Below are positions 13,114 to 24,914 of a DNA stretch of 64,000 nucleotides, piece after piece (the stretch's first letter is position 1; each line of letters opens with the position of its first letter). The DNA comes from Amaurobius ferox (Eukaryota > Arthropoda > Arachnida > Araneae > Amaurobiidae). The notes beneath the pieces were generated by a model. That model did no database searches. It saw nothing but the letters and a program-made list of their open reading frames with translations, and was not told where the DNA came from. The stretch lies in assembly GCA_951213105.1 (NCBI GenBank), contig OX578133.1, positions 140,547,313 through 140,611,312 of the forward strand. The letters are read 5' to 3'. The position numbers and the translations under genes were made by a program.

Positions 13114-15485
13114 TTAGTGTATATATGTTTTAGGTACAGATGGATTATTCTTTGGCATGTCCTTCCGATTTTTTAAAACTGTACCACATATATGCGTATT
13201 TTTAGACAACAAATACTTTGCAAGTACAGGAGAGGTAAAAAATATATCCAAATACAAAGTATATTCTTTTCCTGAAAGTTCATTTAGAAATGTTTTCACA
13301 ACGCGTTCTCCATACCCACCATCAGAGCTTGATAATTCCGTGTCCTTTCCAGTATACACAAAGAAATTCCATTTATAGCCTGATTCCGATTTTGACAATT
13401 TATATATTTTTATTCCATATCTGGACCTTTTCGAGGGGATATATTGACGAAATCCCAACCTTCCTTTCCATGAGAACAAAGATTCATCAATGAACACATT
13501 TCTTCTAGGAGTGTATATAGATTTAAATTTTGCAACTAATGCATCTAACACGGGTTTCAATTTATCTAGTCTTTGGGCATTACTATCAAGAGTAAAATGA
13601 AGGTAACGTAATATTCCTATAAATCGATCGCGACTCATAACTGAATTAAACAAGAAAGATCAATCATGCTTAAAGCATTGATTATGAAACACTTTCCAAC
13701 TTCAATGCAATTTTATTTAAACATGTCTAAAATGCAATACATTCCTCGGTAATATTTTAAAACTTATCACAATACTACATTAATTTATTATATTTGAAAA
13801 ATTAAACCTTTATCGAAAAAAATTAACTTCATTCAAATGACGGCATTAAAGTATAAATTGCCTGGTTTAAACATCTCTAAAATGTGATACATTCCTCGGT
13901 AATAATTTTAGAATTATCATAATACTACGATAATTTATTATATTTGAAAACTTCATCGAAAACAACTGAAATCCATTCAAATGACGTCATAAAAAAATAA
14001 CACGCCTGGCTCTCTCTATAAAAGCAACATTTCATTCATAAATAATTCCCCCATTCATGTCATTCATCACAATACTATAATAATTTATTTTATTTAAAAA
14101 TTAAGACCATTGAGCTGCAAGTAAGTAAACTCTATGCGTAAAACTTCATCGAAAAATATCATCCTTCTCTTTCTAAAATCAATGAATATTTCATTCATAT
14201 CAGCTAAGCAGACTCCATGGACTAAATGATTTTGTGTTACGGAATTACAGCGATTCTAATACAACTCATTCTACATATTTTGCTGTTTACATTTTACATA
14301 GGTGAAAAATAGGCTTAATAGTAGAAATAATCAAATTTGGAAGAGCATTTAAACTGAAATATATTGTCATTGCGTTGTTTCAGTATGTAGATGCACAGAA
14401 TTTAGGCAAAAATAAAGTAGTTTTAGGACGGATACAACACTCAATATGAATTAAAAAGAACTTTAAAAATCACGATTTTGACACAAGATGGATGCCATAT
14501 ATCATTTTGAAGTGGGTCATGTGATCGTTTCATATCATGGACACGTGATCGCTTCATATAAGAGGTGTTATTATTATTTTAATTTTTATTTAAAAAACAA
14601 TTGAATATATTTCACTGAATTTTTTTTTATATATTTTATGGAACAATTTGAATATTGCCTAAAATTTTCGAAGCAATTTGTGAATTTTAAATCCGCTTAA
14701 AAAATGCTTGAAAAATTAAGTCCCATAGGGCTCAATGTATTCCATTTTTTCAACCCGGGTTCAATCCAAAACTAATTGGGTGATATTATTCATTTATATT
14801 CCCATAGGTCCTATAGACCGTCTGAACAACATACTAAAATTTCATTTTGATTAAGTCATTTTTATGGCAGTTATCGTGCTAACGGACTAACGGACAGACA
14901 GACAGACAGAATGAACAAAGTCATAAACACTTTTCAACTTTGTTGTAAAATGTTAAAAAAGGAGTACTGATAATTGGATTCTTAGAAAAATACATTTTAA
15001 GATTTGGTTTTCTAACAATGCTCGTCAAAATTACTAGTGCGAGAAACACACAAAATTCGTTTCCTGTCACAAGTGTAAATACATTTCCTGTCACAGTTGT
15101 AAATGCATTTAGGTGGAGATTTTTCTCCCATTTTTTCTTTGCAAACTCATTAGTTGCTTTTACGATAAATTCTACTACTTCATCATAAAAAAATCAAGTT
15201 CCTTATCTAAATTAGACGGCATGATATTGTGATTTATTCCAGGTATGTTCAGAAACTCCAAAGAATTCAGATCTTTCAAATCACACGTCCAAACATCATT
15301 TGAAAAAACAGCAACTGAAGCTGGCGGCGTTGTAATAATAGTACGCTCAGAATCTGAAGAATCAATTGCATTTTCAGAGTCATCACCCACAAATCTTCAC
15401 TATATGCAGCGCTTTCATTACTGTCTGGTTCGTTTTCCATACGCGTATATTCTTCCACAGAAAGAAAACGTTTCAAACCAGCCAT
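13114..15485 (-). pseudogene. piggyBac (PGBD4-like) transposase, broken and C-terminally short
   Basis: The N terminus starts at MAGLKRFLSVEEYTRM (15485), shifts frame by 15390 to DDSENAIDSSDSERTI and again near 15175 into EFIVKATNEFAKKKWEKN, and reaches NPIISTP at about 14958. After the inserted repeat it resumes at FNSVMSRDRFIGILRYLHF (13650 downward). The first catalytic aspartate is visible in FIDESLFSWKGRL and the second in LYLDIFFTSPVLAKYLL. The frame ends at PKTYIH before the region that would hold the third catalytic aspartate and the cysteine-rich tail. The copy at 60831 ends at the same place, so the truncation is a property of the subfamily. It is inactive. Confidence 0.85.
13647..14955 (+). 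mobile_element. TAACA-ended interspersed repeat, copy 2, inside piggyBac
   Basis: It runs from TAAACAAGAAAGATCAATCAT to TTGTAAAATGTTA and splits the transposase between IISTP and FNSVMSRD. The first third is two tandem subrepeats of about 150 bp (each taaaatg.gatacattcctcggtaat ... cattcaaatgac). The right part carries atggacacgtgatcgcttcat, CAACCCGGGTTCAAT and a (GACA)n tract. It is non-coding. Its 1.31-kb length equals that of copy 3. Confidence 0.8.
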
Positions 15486-16102
15486 ACTTTTATCCGAAAT
15501 AACCTAATCATTTCATTGCCGCACATTCCTTTACCCCCCCTCCCCCACCCAAAAAAAAAAAAATACTCTCTTATATTCCTCTAATTCAGCAACGAAATCA
15601 ATAAAAGCTAAAATCATAACGAGACCCGGAACTCAATTATAAAATTGTTTATGCTGCGAGAAGTGAGCTGTATGTTTACTTTACAGAACCATGTCCCCCC
15701 CAACCCAGCTCCAAATGGAAAAATAATTCATTGGATTCTCCTTGTGCCAAGGTCAAACATCTATAAAATACATTTAAGTTGCTTCCACGGGCATTTAACG
15801 CCATCTAGTAGACAAATAAATTCAAATGAAAATGTTCCACGTAGAAACACCAATACGTGCCACTCGGTTTAGGGTAAAGTTCTCTCCAGCACTAGTGCGT
15901 ACCGTACGTCCTTGAATGCAAGTTCGCAGCCGGCAAGCGGGCGTGCCAACCGTCGCGAAAGGGTTAAGAGTGCATACTGTTATTTTGGCCTAAAAAAGGG
16001 GGATTATAATGCCATCGAAGCAACTGTAGTCACCTAACTGACATATATATATGTTTTCCTCAAGGAAGTTTTGGAAGTTATTGTCTTACAAGCAGCAGTT
16101 TT

Positions 16103-16389
16103 GGAATGAGATAACCGAGTGGTTAAGTCACGGGGATTGTACTCGGAGGACTCGAGTTCGATTTCTGACTTTGTCTAAACTGTTCCTGTGTACGAGCACG
16201 TTAAATTTGTGGGTTTGAAAGTCCTTCCGAGCGGTTGGTAGCAAAGGTAGGAGGGTCGGTCCCTGTGGATGTCGCCCCCACTGGGCTCCAGTCTAAATTA
16301 GATGGCATTATCTCGGCGGTCTAAACAGATATTTCTGGGTTTTCGACACCTTCGGGTAGGTCGGACGAGCTGGGGTGAAAGAAAGATAT
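16103..16389 (+). mobile_element. tRNA-derived SINE, near full length
   Basis: The head has A box ATAACCGAGTGGTTAAG and B box GAGTTCGATTTC, like a serine or leucine tRNA, followed by a body containing CCTTCCGAGCGGTTGGTAGC and CCACTGGGCTCCAGTCTAAA. Direct repeats CAGCAGTTTT (16093-16102) and CAGCAATTTT (16390-16399) flank it. The body is shared with minus-strand copies at 27481, 43185 and 44584. The 3' end differs from those copies, so it is a separate subfamily. Confidence 0.8.
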
Positions 16390-17559
16390 CAGCAATTTTA
16401 TTTATTGTACGATAAATATTTTTAATCTTTTTAGGTCTATTTATATTTGTAAGCTAAGAGTTGATTAGGAAAATCCATATAGTTACTATGCATCAATATT
16501 ATAATATACAATAATTACAATGGATTTTAATATAAGAATTAACTAGTAGCAAAGCTGTTAATTAATTTAAAAAAATCTTAAAGTTAATACTCGTTAATGC
16601 TTAATATCAACTCTTAACTACCTATCAGTTGATTTTGACACAATAAATTAAAACAATGAACCCAGCAATAATACAAAAGTATCCAAATACTATTGTCTAT
16701 ATTTAAATAGTTTTAAATTAAATATGTAAATAAATTGATCATCACTATAACCACACATTCAGCTAAATTAAAAAAATCTTTAAAACAAAGTAATATATAA
16801 AAAAAAAATCTCATAAATAATATTTTTATGCAAAATTTGGATGACAAGTTGGTTGAAATTTCTTATCATAACTAAAATTTTGAAATTTTTATCAGGGGGG
16901 TGGGCTGAGTATACCTAGTGTGTGTGTAGGGGGGGGGGGCTTAGCTCCCTGTGGCTCTTGTCTGACTACGGTGCTGTGCCAAACGTTCGGTGCTCGGCAG
17001 GAATGAAGTTACCCGCGGGGTTTGCAACTTCAAACGGAATGGATACCACCTGTAAAGACAGCACTGGTATTATAGAATCAAGGAGTAATTACAGATAAGA
17101 TCTCTTTAGGTAGACAAAATAAGTCATCTCTACTTCGTGGTAATCATTTATAGGACTGGAGCGAAACAGCTATTTTTTGGAAATGCCAATAACATGGCTG
17201 TAAATATTCCATTTCTCTTTGCATTAAGGGGTCAGTTGAAAAGATTCTGGTAACCAGGTGTTTTTGTCATTAGCGTAAACATGTTTCCTGGGAATAAAGA
17301 TGAGCTTGGTTTGTGTGCGAGATAGTTTAGGGAGCTATGGTAAGGAAGATGGGAACAAGACAGAACTGAAATGCGACATTTACTTTGATAGAATTTTCTT
17401 TCAATTACTTTTGTGTTAAAAAAATTTCATTTTTTGGTATTTAGTAAAATATGCAGTTAGAAAAAAATCTTGAAATTTCCCAGAGGGGGGCAAAACCCCC
17501 TCTGTAAAAGTTCAGCGGGGGCTCGTGCCCCTCTGCCCCCCCGTAGTCGGCGCCTATGA

Positions 17560-19600
17560 TCGCATCACCATAAAATTTGGTACACAGGTACTTCTCGACA
17601 TGCACAGGTGTACTTCAGCCTTATTTTTTAAAACTCAAATTAGTTTTTAGTTATTTTATATTTTAGTCTGATTTAGCACGATTTTGAGCAAATTTCACAC
17701 AAATCAGCTCCTTAGCAACCAAAAATGTTATCATAAGTTTCCATCTTGACACCATCCTAAACATCGAAAAATGTTGAATAGCATCCAACTGATTAATAGA
17801 TATTTTTTTGTTAATTTTTAAAAAAACATATATTTGCTTTCATGTGTTCAAAACATTTTTTATTTTTAAGCTGGTCAGGACCAGTGTAGCGCATACACAG
17901 CAGAGAGATTCTCCCTTCCCTGGCCCACTGATGCATATTCACTATGTGATGCAGATGACCACTAGAGCCCACTGATGCCAATGTGCAATATAGGATCGGA
18001 ACATTTCATTAATCTTTTTAAATAACCCTAAATGACGATAGAATCCTATAGTTTGTGCATAGCTAGCTACTTGTATTATTGACCTCACATTTTAGTTTCA
18101 GTTTTTCATGAAAATGCTGCATAAGTTGATTATATAAACAAACACACATGGGAGGGGGGGGCTGCTGTTGTGGTTCTAATTTAAAAGGCATGTCGATTGA
18201 GATATTTAAATATTTAAAGGGGTTTTCTTTCATGACAGTTATTTTGTGTTTATTTGAACAAAGATGGTCTTGGGTGGTATGTTAAGAAGGGGATTAGGGC
18301 TGGGAATTCTTATTGCTCGTTTTCAGAGAAAGTGCGTATTAGCTAGTAAGAATTTAGTCAGAGGAATTGTAATAATTATGACAAAAAAGAATCTTTCTGA
18401 AAATGAGAATTTACAATTGATGAATGAATCTCATAGTGTTATAAGCAGTGGTGTCATTCTGCTGGTTCATACTGGTGTGGCCAAACTGGTTGTTCGAACC
18501 AGTTAACACTTTCCATGAACTTTTGGTATAGACCTTGGCACACAAGACAATATACCCCATTGAGATATTTCACCAGTCATGAACGGGTTGAATTGTGATA
18601 TAAAAAATTGACTGGCAATTCAATTTTTATAATTAAACACCACCTCATTTAAATATTACATACTGTCAAAAAACAAATAAACCTGAAGTCATCCATTCCT
18701 TAATCATAATTTCTGTAAGGTATAAATGTATTGGCAATTTTTGACATAGGAAATAATCTGGCCATTCTTCCTTCACAGCTGACCATTACCGCCATCTATT
18801 AGCAAGTACATTTAAAAAGCCTTTACTTTCATTTCTCTCTACATTTGCAGAGCAAAATCATATAAATAACAGTGAAAATTGCATGCAATGAGAGGAAAAT
18901 CCATCACTTGTGGAGACTCTACGGGATTCCCCTGTGCGTGGAGTGGTCAGAATAGATAGAAAAGCTCCTTACCTCCCATGTGTGGGGGTGCCCTCAATAA
19001 CTAGAACAGTTCCAGGACAGGTGTCCTAGCGATAATGAGGAATCACTTCATTCGTTCAACAAATCTAAGACATGTCAGGGATTTAAAGCTGGGTTTAATT
19101 AAATTCATTAAATTTTTCGAAAATCTTAGTCACCTGCTGCACGAGCATAAGCTTAAATACAAAACACATGGGAGCACATGTTCGCCCTAAAAGTACCTAA
19201 TCATACTTTAGACTGTTGCTCGGATACATAATACACCTTTGTCCCGGCACTGGATACATTAATATTTTTTATTCTAGTTAAAGCGTGCAATCCAGATAAA
19301 TTCCTAAGAAGACTTTCTACAGCAATCTAGATCTATGACCTCTCAATCCCATACCAAGGATGCTTTCACCCAATTGTAGAATATATACACTCCCCTAAAC
19401 AAAAGGAGTCTGGTCTATTTCCTCATAAGTTTTGACCTCTGGGAGGTCCAAAGCATGCTAGATTTGTTCAAAAAATCAAAGACATGCCTTGGATAAAAAA
19501 TTTATAATTTTGCAATGGATTGTTTTATGAAAATTTGTTTTCTGGAGTGGTCTGTGATATTTTAAGCAGGTGGTGAAGAAAAATGGATGTTGGATGGCGT
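17560..19600. other. Non-coding stretch
   Basis: The first about 130 bp complete the host repeat split by the hAT-like element. Nothing recognisable follows. An 80-codon ORF at 18264-18506 has no motif or family resemblance. Confidence 0.4.
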
Positions 19601-20065
19601 ACCTATTTTAATATATCGTAATAAAAATTGAAGAGATTTAAAACACAAGTAAAATATATACATTTAAAAATTCATTAAAATTTTTTATTGACTCTATGGA
19701 CTTTGTCAAAGTTTGTTTGAAAGATAATTTTTTGATCTTTCTGATGGTGTCAAGATGAAAACTGTGGTAATATTTTAGGTCACCAAGGAATTGTATTTTT
19801 GTGAATATTGCTAAAAACAGAAGATCGTCTGCAGATGTGATGAAAGAGTAGATTTGATAAAACCATAGAACATGGTCAATTTTCAAATTTAAAAAAACTC
19901 AATGAGGTATGCTGTTTAGGGACCTGAAGTGCCTCTGTACCAAATTTTGCAGTTGTCTGATGCTTCAATTTTACAGATGACACAGACAGACAAACATCTT
20001 CATTTATTATGTAAGATGGGGATTTCTAATTTCTCTTGGTTCATTGATTGCTTTTCTTAATGTTC

Positions 20066-20068
<3 letters not shown>

Positions 20069-20114
<46 letters not shown>
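20069..20114. repeat. (TA)n microsatellite
   Basis: A pure TA dinucleotide run of about 46 bp. Confidence 0.95.
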
Positions 20115-20118
<4 letters not shown>

Positions 20119-20200
20119 TTAGAAAATTAATTCAGTCAAATAGACATGTTGAAGATATTAAACTTTTAACTATAATGCTGTGTTGTATACAAAGTACATG

Positions 20201-20295
20201 TGAGGTTAAGTTGATGTTGAAGACCCAGACCACACGACCAACCCTAAGGCTTATGGCAGCTTAATGTGTGGCCGGGAAAGATATATGAGGTTAAG
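20201..20295 (-). mobile_element. Mini-SINE insert with target-site duplication
   Basis: A 75-bp insert (20211-20285) lies between direct repeats TGAGGTTAAG (20201-20210 and 20286-20295). Read on the minus strand it begins CCCGGCCACAC and ends GTGTGGTCTGGGTCTTCAAC, so an 8-bp stem can form. It matches the insert at 10296-10353 in both ends and stem. Confidence 0.8.
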
Positions 20296-20399
20296 TGAAA
20301 TGTGTCTAAAGAATCAAAAAGTGTAATATTATATAAGTTAGGAAATAAAAATGCTGCCATTAGAGACAAGTTATATAAAAATCAAATTGAAAGAGAGGG

Positions 20400-20580
20400 T
20401 CATGTGTAGTCTTTCAGGACATTTTGTCTGGAGGGGGGGGGGAGAATAACTTTAGGGGGGCAAGTTTTCTATTTGCCCTCTATAAATATATCTAAATGCT
20501 GTAACATAAATAGAAATTAAGTTAATGTAAAATATTTCGATGGGAGGGGGGGGGGGTCGAAGCCTCCCAGGACATATGAC
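20400..20580. other. G-run-rich segment
   Basis: Three runs of six to ten guanines (about 20432, 20455, 20546) lie in otherwise AT-rich DNA. They could be remnants of a DNA-transposon end like that at 12609. No matching ends were found. Confidence 0.3.
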
Positions 20581-21167
20581 AAAAAACACACTGGTCAAGT
20601 GAATCATAATTTAAATAAATGTTTGTTTATAGATGATACTAAATCACAAATTAACTTACTTCAAATATCATAAATCACAGAAATAAAGTTACAAAATTTA
20701 AAAAAGGAAATTGGATCATGATATTTAAATAACATTGAATATCAACAGGACATTCTTTACATGTGTAAGTAATCTTTAACTATAAATATATAAAAAGCAT
20801 AAAAAGAAATTTAAATAAGATTGATTACATGGGTTCTAAATAACAAAAAAGAAATATATATATTTGAAAGTTCTATAACCACAGAAATAAAGTTTCAAAA
20901 TATATATAAATAAGTAAATGGGAACATGATATTCTACTGATAAAGAATATCAATGAGAAACTCGTCAGATGAGTATGTAATCACTAACTACAAATATACA
21001 AGAAGTATAAAAAGAAATCTATATATCAAAAGAGATTGGGAATAATAACATGCCTGTAACATAGGATTTCACCAAGGGTCATCATGAGAACAGATAATAA
21101 TTTGGATAAATGCTTCAATCAAACAATGTTACTCAATACATAGAAACAAGTGTTTTTTTATGAATAC

Positions 21168-21446
21168 AACTTTCAATAAATACTTTCTTGAAGAAAGCAG
21201 GCCATCAGTTAAGAGACTTTAATTGTTTCAAGGACATTTTAAACTTCCTTCCTCAGATCAAAAGAATACTATGCGTTCTTAACTGCTAAAAAACTGAATA
21301 AAGATGAGACAATTCGTTTTTACAGGTTGTTAGGGCTCATACTAACCTTTTGGCTTGAGGAAGGGGCTTAAAACACCCTCAAAACAACAATTGTAGTCAC
21401 CTAACTGACATATGCTTGCTTTCTTTGAAGGAAGTATTGAAAGTTA
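21168..21446. mobile_element. Hairpin MITE, intact copy
   Basis: Arms of about 100 bp fold on each other: gaagaaagcaggccatcagtt on the left pairs with aactgacatatgcttgctttc on the right. The ends are AACTTTCAATA.../...TATTGAAAGTT. The same family is split by piggyBac at 12681-16082. The sequence ttcacaagtagcaattttat just beyond the right end recurs at 16084 and 25537, so the repeat may extend further. Confidence 0.7.
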
Positions 21447-21549
21447 TATTTTCACAAGTAGCAATTTTATTTATTGTGAAGTGCTTAATGGCATAATATT
21501 CGTATATAATAAATATAATTCAATAAAAAAGGATTTATATCCAAGATTC

Positions 21550-21552
<3 letters not shown>

Positions 21553-21602
<50 letters not shown>
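21553..21602. repeat. (TA)n microsatellite
   Basis: A pure TA run of about 50 bp. It creates an artefactual Tyr-Ile-repeat ORF. Confidence 0.95.
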
Positions 21603-21607
<5 letters not shown>

Positions 21608-21979
21608 GCAATGTCATAATTTAAATAATCAACTTAAATGTAATACACAAATTGAAGAATATTACTCTCAATTCTTTAAAGTTACAGGATTTTTTGGTCC
21701 AAACCACTCATAATAAACAACATGTGGTAACATGGCTATTATATTTAGCTATGCTAAATGCATAAAAAATAAATTATAAATGTGAAAGATAACAAAACAG
21801 GTAAGATTCTCCCTAACCTTTAAAAATGAATATTTTCTGATAGATCATGATATATTTTTGTGATAAGTGATAAGGTCTTAAAAATATGCCAGGAATAATA
21901 AAATATAATTTTTTGGCACAGCACTGGACAAATCGAAGTAATTGGCATATCTGACTATCAAATTTTGGTATAAAACATT

Positions 21980-22130
21980 CAATACTCCTTTAAAGAGAGC
22001 AGGCACATGATAATTAAGTAACTACAATTCTTTTGAGGACATTTTATAACACGCATCATCAGACCAAAGAACACTGTCTTCTCTTTGTAGCCACTACAAA
22101 AGAATTGCGATGTGGTAGTTAGACATACAA
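21980..22130. mobile_element. Hairpin MITE, partial copy
   Basis: Contains agagagcaggcacatgataattaagtaactacaa... and ggacattttataacacgcatcatcagaccaaagaa, matching one arm of the MITE at 21168-21446. The second arm is missing or decayed. Confidence 0.5.
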
Positions 22131-22446
22131 TCAAATATGGAACACCTAAGATGAGCATTGCAAAATAGTAACCAAATAGGAATAAAAAATTATGAAAGCA
22201 TAAGAGGCATAAAAACTAGGATAACCATATTCAAAATGCATGAAAATATGTATTAAATATCAAAATGAAGGAAACAAGATGTTTCTGGGGTTAAATGAGT
22301 TACCTTCATCAAAATGTAAAACTTTAAAATCAAAATAAAACTAAACAGACACTGATTGTTATTGAGATAACAACAATTAGAAATAAAAAACCAGTTTTGA
22401 AGTGCTACATTAGCCACATTATTAAAAAACACACAATCAAGCTACT

Positions 22447-23497
22447 TTAACCTTTTGCAGATGACGGCATTCCGGAACTGCTATGGCCCAAGGGACTGAG
22501 CATTTTGTTTCCGAACTGTTCCCAAAGGACGGTACAGTTTTTGCACTAAGCCTAACTCCAGAAAATAATTCACTAAAAATCATCCATTCAACACAGTACT
22601 TTACTTTTTTCAGGAATAAAGGAAATACTTATTTTCTATTAGATGTATTTATTTTCTGTTCCACGCAAATTATCTTTTATTTATATATTAAAATTTAAAT
22701 TATTAAAAATGATTAATTAACTTGATTAAAACGGTTATTTATTATGCAGGGAAAATATCCAAATGTTTGTACTCAATTCATTATATAGCTAATAGAGATT
22801 ATGTACAATTTAAAGAAAAAAATAGATTTGTTACTAATTAATATGTCCTTTACATATAATTTATTTCAAAACATGGATTCATGCACAGACCTACATTGCA
22901 ATCTTTGCATTCATAAAAACTGTCCGTGCGCTCATCAGAAATACCAAAGTTCCATGAATCTTCATTATATGCATTACTTTCATAACAATCCTATTCAATT
23001 ACTATGTGAGTATATTCTTCTATATATAAAAAACATCTTGACCCAGCCATTCTCTTATTCAAAATAACCTAACAAATTCACTACTGCACATTTCTCTAAA
23101 ACCCAAACTTGAAAGAAAATACTGTCTTACATTCCAATAATTCACCAACACAATCATTAAGCTAAAATCCAAACAAGAACTCATACTCAATTATAACATA
23201 GAAGAGTTTGCAAGAAATGATCTGTTTGTTTATATTACAAAACCATGTTTTACCGCTCCAGATGAAGTGATAATTCATAACTCCCTATACCAAGGTCAAA
23301 TATTAGCAAAATATGTTGTAAATGTTAAAATGGACCTTTAGCGCCATCTGGTATTCAAATAAAAACATTCCATATGAAAATGCACAATGGTGTCTGCAGT
23401 CCTTTAGGGTAAATTTCTCCTGGATGCGAATGTGAGAGCATCGTCTTTGAATGCAGCATTGGCGCAAGGATGCGTCTGCCATCTACAAAAGGGTAAA
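22447..23497 (-). mobile_element. Non-autonomous piggyBac derivative (1.04 kb)
   Basis: The left end is TTAA then CCTTTTGCAGATGACGGCAT. The right end, ACAAAAGGGTAAAT, is a mutated counterpart. Inside, 22890-23060 is a decayed antisense copy of the transposase N terminus (compare 15350-15485). The rest of the coding sequence is deleted. The 88-codon plus-strand ORF over it is antisense noise. Confidence 0.7.
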
Positions 23498-23614
23498 TAT
23501 TACCAAAACATGATACTGGAAATAAGAAAAATAGGAACAAAAATCAAGAAGTAACCGGTAGCCATTTCAGCTAAATTTAAAAAATAACTTCAATAGATAT
23601 ATGATCAAATCCCT

Positions 23615-24305
23615 TTAACCCTTTCGCAACGATTGGCACACGTGTCGGCTGCGAACTTGCATTCAAGGACGGACGGCCCACACTCGTGACGGAGGAAACT
23701 TTACCGTAAATGGTGAGTGGCATGCATGCGTGCTTTCACATGGAACGTTTTAATTTGTCTACTAGATGGTGTTAAATGTCCGTGGAAACAACTTAAATGT
23801 ATTTTGCAGATACATGACCTTGGCATAAGGAGGATCCAATGAATTATTTCTCCATTTGGAGCGATGAAACATGATTTTGTAATATAAACAGACAGAGCAA
23901 TTCTCACAGCATCAACAATTTTATAATTGAGTTTCGGGTTTTGTTTTGATTTCAGCTTTATGATTTCATTGGTGAATCATAGGAATATAAGAGAGTATTT
24001 TTTTTGTTTGGGTTTTAAAGGCTGTGAAATTATTCGTTTATTTTGGATAAAAGAATGGGAGCAACTAACGAGTATTCTGTATTCAGATTTGTATGAAAAA
24101 TATACATCAAATAGAAAATAAATATTTCTTTTATTCCTGAAAAAAAGTAAATTTCTGTGTTGAATAGGTGATTTTTAGTGAATTTTTTTCGAGAGTTAGG
24201 CTTAGCGCAAAAAAAATTACCGTCTCCTGGGAATAGTTCGGAAGCGAAGCGCTCCATTCTTTGAGCCACAGCAGCTCCGGAATGCTGCCGTCGCGAAAGG
24301 GTTAA
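23615..24305 (+). mobile_element. Non-autonomous piggyBac derivative (0.68 kb)
   Basis: TTAA duplications lie at 23615-23618 and 24302-24305. The 5'-type end CCCTTTCGCAACGATTGGCA is on the left and CGTCGCGAAAGGG is on the right. The transposase is deleted and only the untranslated ends remain, so it depends on a transposase supplied elsewhere. It lies 120 bp from the copy at 22447-23497 in opposite orientation. Confidence 0.85.
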
Positions 24306-24427
24306 AGGTAGCAGAGAATGTGATAGGAAGCAAGAAGATTATATCAAAAAGAATGGCAGCAACCAGTTTCAGAAGCTAAATAAGCTAATTTAGTACAACT
24401 GAAATCAAATAACATTTAGACAAACTA

Positions 24428-24914
24428 CTGTATATACTCACATGTAAGTTGAGAAATTTGTGACAAAAAGAAAAGCTTCAAAGTGTATGTGTGTGTGTGT
24501 GGGTGGGGGGTCAACTTATAAGCGGAATCTAAAAATAAAATAAAATCGCAAGTTTAAAAGTTCTTTCCATGAGGTAATCCATCCTAAAGCGAGGCTGTAT
24601 TTACTAAAATGATTGCTGATATTTACATGACATGTCAATTGTGGAGAAATACTTTTTTATCAGTTTGGTGAGTTTGACTTGGACTATATGCATTAGACTT
24701 GCTTGCAATTGGTTTTTAAAGGATTCTGATAAGTTTTTATTATGCAAATAATTATTACATATTTTTTTTCGTTTTTAAGTGTTATTGAATAAATTTATTG
24801 AAACTTTTTTCTCTACTTATATGACGCGATCAACTTATACGACACGAGTTTTTGATTGTTTCCGAATTTTTTTTTCTGAAAATAGGTTTTCAACTTATAC
24901 ATGAGCACATACTG
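24428..24914. mobile_element. Tc1/mariner-pogo-type non-autonomous element
   Basis: Inverted ends CTGTATATACTCACATGTAA and the complement of TATACATGAGCACATACTG face each other, each flanked by TA (24426-24427, 24915-24916). A second internal inverted word, caacttata, follows each end. At 487 bp and with no ORF, it is a MITE-like derivative. Confidence 0.7.

Larger units (their letters stand above)
12842..15967 (-). mobile_element. piggyBac element, full-length ends, interrupted
   Basis: TTAA duplications lie at 12842-12845 and 15964-15967. Both ends carry CCCTTTCG, the left reading CCCTTTCGGGACGGCGGCAT and the right its inverted counterpart. Transposase sequence runs on the minus strand and is broken by a 1.3-kb TAACA repeat (13647-14955) and by frameshifts. 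Related, shorter copies sharing the same ends are at 22447, 23615 and 60827. Confidence 0.85.
12681..16082. mobile_element. Hairpin MITE, copy split by piggyBac
   Basis: The left arm (12681-12841) and right arm (15968-16082) are inverted repeats of each other around ...caagcatatgtcagttaggtgactac and ...gtagtcacctaactgacatat. The piggyBac element sits at a TTAA in the centre. An intact copy of the same hairpin is at 21168-21446, and a partial one is near 21980-22130. It is non-coding and its superfamily is undetermined. Confidence 0.65.
12589..17558. mobile_element. hAT-like DNA transposon hosting nested insertions
   Basis: The ends are perfect 13-bp inverted repeats: CATAGGCGCCGAC at 12589 and its complement ending at 17558. 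They are flanked by 8-bp direct repeats ATCGTACC (12581-12588) and ATCGCATC (17559-17566), which differ by two C/T transitions. An 8-bp duplication and CA..TG ends fit the hAT superfamily. The insertion splits a host repeat that is uninterrupted at 7964-8212, confirming the boundaries. G-rich tracts sit next to both ends. No transposase is recognised. Most of the interior is a hairpin MITE, a piggyBac element, a TAACA repeat and a SINE. Confidence 0.7.

Noticed and set aside
16103..16175. Possible functional tRNA gene
   Set aside because: The A and B boxes are there, but the sequence continues into a SINE body with target duplications and the acceptor stem does not close.
18264..18506. 80-codon ORF
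   Set aside because: No family resemblance and no surrounding gene structure or transposon context.
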